Source of the DNA: Terana coerulea
Lineage: Eukaryota; Basidiomycota; Agaricomycetes; Polyporales; Phanerochaetaceae
Reading direction: 5' to 3'
NCBI GenBank assembly: GCA_024811115.1
Contig: JAKOGH010000699.1
Location: 1 to 20,526, forward strand
Length of the DNA: 20,526 nt
This document shows positions 17,912 through 20,526 of this stretch, piece after piece. Numbering within the stretch: the first letter of the stretch is position 1; each line of letters begins with the position of its first letter. Under the pieces are notes generated by a model, which was given only the letters and a program-made list of their open reading frames with translations, did no database searches and had not been told where the DNA came from. The translations under genes and the position numbers were made by a program.

Positions 17912-20210
17912 ATGGTATGTTCAATATTTATCGAAATATTCCCAACCTGACGGCCTCCAGTTTTACTCCGAAGCAATATTGTCCCGCAGGGGACCCCTGG
18001 CGAAAGTATGGCTCGCGGCGCATATGGAGCGGAAGCTATCCAAAACACAGACCTTACAAACTGATATTGAGCAGTCGGTTGGTGAGTAACTAGTCTCTCG
18101 ACAGTTCCGCCTCGAGATTAACACGTGTCTAGACGCCATTATGGGCCAGGAGGTCGAGATCATGGCTCTCCGACTAAGTGGTCAATTGCTCTTGGGTGTC
18201 GTCCGAATCTATAGTCGCAAAGCCAAGTATCTGCTTGACGACTGCAATGAAGCTCTGCTTAAGATCAAGATGGCGTTCCGACCTGGCGTTGTAGACATGA
18301 CGGAGGACCAGCTCGCTGTGAATCGCAATGCAATCACACTGCAGGGAAACAATCTTGACCTAGATGCACTGCTTCCAGATATCAATTGGTGCGTGGTAGG
18401 CCTTCCTATCTTCCTTGTAGGTAATAACCATGTTCGTGTAGGGATATAGATTTCGAAGAAAGGCCCATTCAGCTTGGTGGACAGCACATAGCCCGAACGG
18501 CAGACATCACGCTTGCCGCTGCGGACGACTTTCAATTTGACTTCGATGTACCAGGTTTCGATGACCTCAATCCCCCGACATTGGTTCTCAAGATTTTGAG
18601 GAGCTCGACTTGCAACTTGACTTCGGCGATGGGCTTGTGAGCGTCAGAGGAGAATCGGTGGTTAGGCAATCAGAGGCGGATGAAAGTATGGATGTCGAAT
18701 ACGGGCGTGATGCTGCTCCTCCGCGACGCCTCAGAGAATCGCTCGACTCGCATTTGCTTGGCCGACGGGACGACGAAATGGACCTGGACGTACTTTCGCA
18801 CCAGAGTCGGGAGCCATCGGAGCACCCGTTCAGGCCAGAAATGGATCTTGATCTTGGACTGGGCGGTGAGGAGATTGACTTAGGCATCAGTTTTGATGGT
18901 CTTCCAGCAGAGAACGAGCCATTGCCGCCATTGACACCATCCCGTGCATGTGAGTAGGGGTATGGATGTACGTCGACGACTCGACTAATAAATGCATCTT
19001 CAGCATCTCCACTTACGGAGCCACCGCGGACGCCTCCACCTGAGCTCGACGTCGCACCTGAAGCAGACCGCCAAGAAGCTAAAGGCAGACGGAAACCGAA
19101 GGAGAAGAAGCAAATCATCGACTCCGTCACCGAGCTTGCCAACGGTCCTGGTGCTCGCATCGGTCGTCGTGGTGCTGGCGTTGGCTCACAGCCCGTCGAT
19201 GTTAGCGGCATTGTCACCGAACACCCCTTCCTTCCCCGTTCGCCCCTGGTTATGCGTCTGCTTGAGATTCGGGAAGACCCCATCTCACATTTCCTGCCGA
19301 CCAAAAGCACGCCGAACGGCACATTCTTTGCGCGGCGCCTCCGGGCATGGCGCCAGAATTGCAGGAGCTCTTTATGCGCCCGCTTCAAGCCCTGTCGGGG
19401 CCCAAGCGCAGGACGACTCCAGGTAGAGAGCCGCCGAGCAAGAAGCAGCGTCGGGAGGGCAGCGTGCCTGCCGAAGAAGAGGACGTCGAGGCCGGCCGCC
19501 GCGAAGCGAGCGTTGCTCGCAGCATCATGGGCAGTGACATTCTCGGCGGGCGGGCGAGCGTCGGCCCTGGGCTCGACTTCGGTGACCAAAGCGGGATGCA
19601 GCAGGAGGACTTCCAGATGGACATCCCCGAGTTTGAGCCCGTCGCAGAGGAGCGTGCGCGCAGCAAATCGGTGCTGTCCGAGCTGAGTCGGCTGTCAACG
19701 CCTGCGCCGGAGAACGCGGCGTTCGACGAGGGCATGGAGAGCTTTGCGGATGCCGCTTGCCCAATCGCGTCATTCGACGACCGATCACAGGGGTCGCAAG
19801 AGCAGGCGGAGCGCGCGGAGGACGGCAAGGGTTATAGCAAGAACACGGTCAAGGCACTGCGCATTTTGCGCGCGGACCTGCGGCCGGCGCCCGAGCAGGA
19901 GGATGCGAAGACGATGAGCTTCAAGGCGATGTCACAGAAGGCGTCGCGGCGCGCGGCGGCGTCGTTCTTCGAGCTGCTCGTGCTGGGCACGCGCGACTGT
20001 GTACAGCTGGAGCAGCGGAAGCCGTACGCGAACATCGAGATCCAGGCGAAAGAGAAGCTGTGGGACCGTCAGCGGCACAACAGCGTCGCGCCGTCCGTGT
20101 CGAGCGCGCTCCCCGGCGTGGAGTCACAACAGCAGCGCGAGGAATCGCTTACGCCGCGTCGCGGACGGTCTGTCGCGGCGTCGTCCATTGGGTCTGCCCT
20201 CGGTCTGTGA
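17912..20210 (+). CDS. RAD21: Cohesin kleisin subunit Rad21/Scc1
   Basis: RAD21 closes the cohesin ring by bridging Smc1 and Smc3 and is cut by separase at anaphase. Exons: 17912-17914 (ATG only), 17961-18081, 18133-18388, 18442-18949, 19004-20210; introns of 46, 51, 53 and 54 nt. The N-terminal domain is unmistakable: FYSEAILSRRGPLAKVWLAA, then IEQSVDAIMGQEVEIMALRL, SGQLLLGVVRIYSRKAKYLL and LLPDINWDIDFEERP (about residues 1-135). Two separase-type motifs lie in the linker: DVEYGR (about 211-216) and DVEAGR (about 457-462). The C-terminal winged helix starts near residue 573 (SKNTVKALRILRADL) and includes ASFFELLVLGTRDCVQLEQ. The frame needs one extra base near a C5 run (18572-18576) and one near GCGCGGCGCC (19330-19339); with both the length is 698 residues, normal for fungal Rad21. 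The gene should be essential, so these look technical. The meiotic paralogue Rec8 is less likely given the close match to mitotic kleisins. Confidence 0.95.
19482..19499 (+). other. Candidate separase cleavage motif DVEAGR in RAD21
   Basis: Encodes DVEAGR followed by Arg, within an acidic-then-basic context (EEEDVEAGRREAS). It resembles the yeast Scc1 cleavage motif SVEQGR, with cleavage expected after the Arg. A second copy, DVEYGR, is encoded at 18691-18708. Assignment is by motif only. Confidence 0.6.
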
Positions 20211-20526
20211 ATTGTTTAATCTATATATTCTTGATTTATGACAGTTAGAGCAAGACCTTCCGTGATAATGACTGTTGTCGTTCCCATCCCGCATCGCTCT
20301 CCTTAGCACTCCACCGTTTTCTTTCCTGGCACCTTGATTTACTATCCGCTGCCGACATGTACCTCCACACTTGTATACCAACCATCCCGTGATAGTGTAT
20401 GTATTCTGCTTCACGGCCCTTTTCTCGGCGTCTACACTAAGTCGCCGTGATGCTATAAGAGCAGAACCGTAATCGGGCACGCCGCTTTCGCCTCGCTATA
20501 AATTTATAGGTACTACCGGTCGTTTC
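20211..20526. other. 3' flank of RAD21
   Basis: No gene is supported in the last 316 bases. A short minus-strand frame here has no recognisable content. Confidence 0.5.

Noticed and set aside
18588..19589. Long minus-strand open frame opposite RAD21 (333 codons)
   Set aside because: It is antisense to well-recognised RAD21 coding sequence, is Ser/Arg/Pro-rich as expected for the complement of an acidic GC-rich gene, and has no domain.

Overview
The window looks like the nuclear genome of a basidiomycete fungus, most likely a mushroom-forming agaricomycete. Host genes are interrupted by many introns of about 46-63 nt with GT..AG ends. The genes are typical of such a genome: an F-box/leucine-rich protein, a fungal 2OG-Fe(II) oxygenase, a mitochondrial-type PPR protein and the cohesin kleisin RAD21. 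There is no rRNA, tRNA or CRISPR that I can see, and no defence or biosynthetic cluster.

Layout. 1-654: a possible small two-exon gene and unassigned sequence. 655-2068 plus 8346-8459: a host gene of unknown function cut in two by a full-length Ty1/copia LTR retrotransposon (2069-8340, minus orientation). The element has a 5-bp target duplication CTGGT, LTRs of 293 and 292 bp, a copia-like primer site matching the anticodon arm of initiator tRNA-Met, and a frameshifted gag-pol. 9067-10560: F-box protein gene (minus), convergent with the broken gene. 10641-13400: a visibly AT-richer, gene-poor island holding two non-autonomous DNA transposons with TAGTGTT terminal inverted repeats and dense subterminal repeats. 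The first has a degenerate 8-bp target duplication typical of hAT elements. 13117-14068: no convincing gene. 14069-15558: 2OG-Fe(II) oxygenase (plus). 15717-17626: PPR protein (minus), convergent with the oxygenase and divergent from RAD21. 17912-20210: RAD21 (plus). The rest is 3' flank.

The genes do not form a pathway. The most instructive points are the exact in-frame interruption of a host gene by the copia element, the half-tRNA-type primer site, the hAT-like miniature elements, and RAD21 itself: its start codon stands alone in exon 1 and it carries two DVExGR separase-type motifs. Single-base frameshifts in PPR and RAD21, all repaired by adding one base at or beside a homopolymer, suggest consensus under-calls in this assembly. 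They warn against reading every break in the window as biological decay.
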